From assembly GCF_000026765.1 (NCBI RefSeq), contig NC_012806.1, positions 248,001-312,000 of the forward strand: 64,000 nucleotides of DNA, read 5' to 3'. Both the position numbers and the translations under genes were made by a program. Positions 61,944-64,000 of this stretch are shown here, piece by piece. The notes below the pieces were generated by a model that searched no databases, was not told the origin of the DNA, and saw only the letters and a program-made list of their open reading frames with translations. The stretch comes from Mesomycoplasma conjunctivae. GTDB lineage: Bacteria; Bacillota_I; Bacilli_A; Mycoplasmatales; Metamycoplasmataceae. The number at the start of each line of letters is the position of its first letter. The stretch's first letter is position 1.

Positions 61944-63914
61944 TCCATAAATTGTATTACTAAAAATACCAACAAATAAAATTTGTTTATCAAGACGATG
62001 TCCTGAGAAGTTTTGAAAAACAAATCCAGATTGTTGGTTTTTTTATTTTGCTAATAAATTAAAATTTTTAGTTTCAATAACTTGAATATTGCTTAGTTTG
62101 CCAAGATTATCTAAAATAAAATTAAGAAAATCTCACACCATAATCATGGCAATAACATCATTTTGACAATAAATTTGTAGCTCTTTTTTTCTCATAATTC
62201 ATTCATTATCGCCAATAAAATTTAGATAACGATCAATGCCGTATTTCATTGCTTGTAGTCCATTTTGAACTGCTAAGGATTTATATGGTGTGATTAATCT
62301 TTTTAATTGATAGTTATATTTTGTAATAAAATACTCGATTTTTTTAATTGAATAAAAAGCTTTTAGATCAGATAAAATTACCATTGCATTTGCAAAAGGA
62401 TCTTTTAAATCAATTATTTTTGATATAATTTTGTTAACTTTATCTTGATAAGCTTTAATTTTGTTATTAATTTCTAGTCCATCTGGATTAAAATCGGCTT
62501 TTATAGTTTTTTCTATAATTTTGAGCATCTCTTTTAATTTTGATTCTTCATAACTCTTGTTAAAAACAATATATCAATCAGCATCTTCACTATAAATGGA
62601 ATCAATTATTTGAAAGCAATTTTTTCAATTGTAATTGATAGGATCAAAAACTAAATTAGTTTTATCAAAATCTTGCTCAATTATTTCACCATTTAAGGTG
62701 GTAATAATAGATACTTGAAAAACTAGTTGCTGATAAGGTGAGGTATAATCAATAGCAGGATAGGGCAGTGAAAAAGCTTCAAAATCAAATCAAACAATTT
62801 TTTTGTCACCATTCATTTTATCTAAAAAATCTCTAAGATTTTTTTCTTTATTAATAATAATTTTGTTTTCTTGCTGCAAAAACTTAAATCAAAATGATTG
62901 ATTGTCTCAGTTAGTTATTATTTCTGGTTCTTGCAAAGCTTGCAAAATTTTGCTAGTTGTCAGAAAATTACCACTAAAATTTGCTAATTTTGGTTGTTTT
63001 AATAAAACAATTTCTTTAAAGAATTTATTTTTTTCAAAACTACCATTATCTAAATCATTAGGCAGATCTAATTCTTTGATATCCTTTGCTAATCTAATGT
63101 CTATTAAAGCCTTTTTGATAGGGATTAGTGGAATCCCATTGTCGGATTTACCTTTTAAACAAGCTTGTTTTTCAATTACATTTTTAATAACAGAATTATA
63201 TATTGAATTTTTTTCTACGCAGTTTGGAGTATTAAATTCTTCAAAAGTCATGCCATATTGTTTGGCAATTTTAGCTACAATAGTTTTGTCAAAAGTTTTT
63301 TCTTTTGCGCTAATTTGTTTAGTAGTTTTAGTTTTGGAAATGTTATATAGGTGTTCAAAATCAATTGTTTTGGCTTTGGCAAATTGTTCGTCTTTGATTA
63401 AAAAAATTGATACTTGTTCAATTGGATTGAAATCATTTGTTTGTTCTCTTAGTGCATATGTGGTAATTCAAAAATCCCAGTTGCTTCTTAAAAAGTCTTT
63501 GATTTTGCTAGAAGTACTAACTTTGAAATGTCCAATTTCCTTGTTTTTAATAAAATAAAAATCAGGTTTTGCTATTGCATCCTCAAACAAAAAAGTTGGC
63601 CATAAAATTATATCACAATGACCATTTTTTATAAACTCTTGTGTTTGTTTTATAGATTTATCAATAACATTATCTTTAACTATACAAATGTTTAAATTTT
63701 GATATTTATTTTTAATAAAATCTAAAAAAGCATTATTAAATTTTTGAAAAATATTAGCATGCAAATCAATGAAATTAGGATTTCTATCTTCTAAGTTATC
63801 CAAATCTCAAAAAACATCATCATCTTCATTTTCTTCAGTAGTTAAATTATTTCAAACAAAAAAAGGCTGACATGTTGATAAACGATAATAATGGAAAAAT
63901 TTGATGTAATCCAT
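61890..63914 (-). CDS. DUF2779-like protein with nuclease-type motifs
   Basis: 674 residues from the ATG at 63914, TGA read as Trp. The first part has Y-x-R-x-x-x-C (FHYYRLSTCQPFFVW) and later CDIILWPTFLFEDAIAKPDFYFIK then HFKVSTSSKIK, resembling the Cas4-like PD-(D/E)xK arrangement. The second part starts WFDFEAFSLPYPAID, as in DUF2779 (DnaQ-like DEDD exonuclease start), and ends with YCQNDVIAMIMVWDFL, a Y/C...D motif of the same fold. This suggests a two-domain nuclease, but activity is inferred. DUF2779 proteins are common in mycoplasmas without known role. Convergent with ftsZ. Confidence 0.7.
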
Positions 63915-63950
63915 TTATAAAAAAAGCTCAACAATTAGTTTGGTAAAAGA

Positions 63951-64000
63951 TTAATTGATATTAATAATTTTTTCTAAAATAGATTGATTAATTTTTAAAT
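63951..64000 (-). CDS. possible C-terminal fragment of a further minus-strand gene
   Basis: An open stretch reading ...LKINQSILEKIININ followed by TAA (63953-63951). It ends 36 bases upstream of the DUF2779-like start, consistent with an upstream gene of the same operon cut off by the window edge. Too short to identify. Confidence 0.3.
   Translation of the reverse strand, partial: LKINQSILEKIININ

Overview
The window reads as chromosomal DNA of a mycoplasma (Mollicutes). It is very AT-rich, and almost every real gene is only continuous if TGA is read as tryptophan (genetic code 4). Genes are tightly packed with ATGA/TAATG-type overlaps. It carries lipoproteins with a cysteine lipobox and a typical reduced gene set: SufS/SufU without SufBCD visible, mraZ-rsmH-ftsZ without ftsA, and a single-domain diadenylate cyclase. 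I cannot name the species from sequence alone.

Layout. 1-7.1 kb (+): a small unidentified protein; an L-ascorbate-type catabolic block (ulaD, ulaE, ulaF) followed by a HAD phosphatase; then a hypothetical, a lipoprotein and a YbhB/PEBP-like protein. 7.2-8.4 kb (-): rplK-rplA with a leader hairpin that looks like the L1 binding site of 23S rRNA. 8.5-15.95 kb (+): asnS, RDD membrane protein, PcrA/UvrD helicase, a membrane-anchored unknown, ruvA-ruvB. 16-18.2 kb (-): glpQ and an MFS transporter. 18.3-22.5 kb (-): an operon starting with a peptidase-containing (C39) ABC exporter and a small accessory membrane protein, followed by ybeY, cdd, era. 22.5-27.5 kb (+): deoB, nusB, unknown, tlyA, sufS, sufU, RluB-type pseudouridine synthase.

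27.95-50.2 kb (+) is the most striking part: two adjacent giant genes encoding proteins of 3,915 and 3,488 residues. Each has one N-terminal membrane segment and a long chain of ~100-150 residue beta-rich modules of DUF1410-like type. The modules alternate between two subtypes (A and B), and both proteins end in a related terminal module. Gene 1 carries an in-frame (ACT)17 tract. A degraded copy of the junction between the two genes (3' end of gene 1 plus 5' start of gene 2) lies 19 kb away at 58.7-59.3 kb, so a second locus of this kind once existed or was partly copied there.

50.2-53.5 kb (-): a lipoprotein with a trypsin-like (DUF31/MIP-like) peptidase domain, then pgk. 53.7-55.75 kb (+): a cysteine-rich, acidic, C-terminally membrane-anchored protein built around repeated CxCxxC clusters, broken by one frameshift at an A7 run and one TAA codon. 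55.9-58.65 kb (+): cdaA, mgtE, a PQ-loop membrane protein. 59.5-61.9 kb (+): the division cluster mraZ-rsmH-ftsZ, with a 10-bp-periodic MraZ-type operator over the mraZ promoter. The ftsZ start is shifted by another A7 run, and ftsZ lacks one conserved T7-loop aspartate. 61.9-63.9 kb (-): a DUF2779-like nuclease-type protein, convergent with and overlapping ftsZ.

No tRNA, rRNA, CRISPR array or insertion sequence was seen. All coordinates were joined by hand across TGA codons. Functional calls rest on family motifs visible in the translation, not on database searches.
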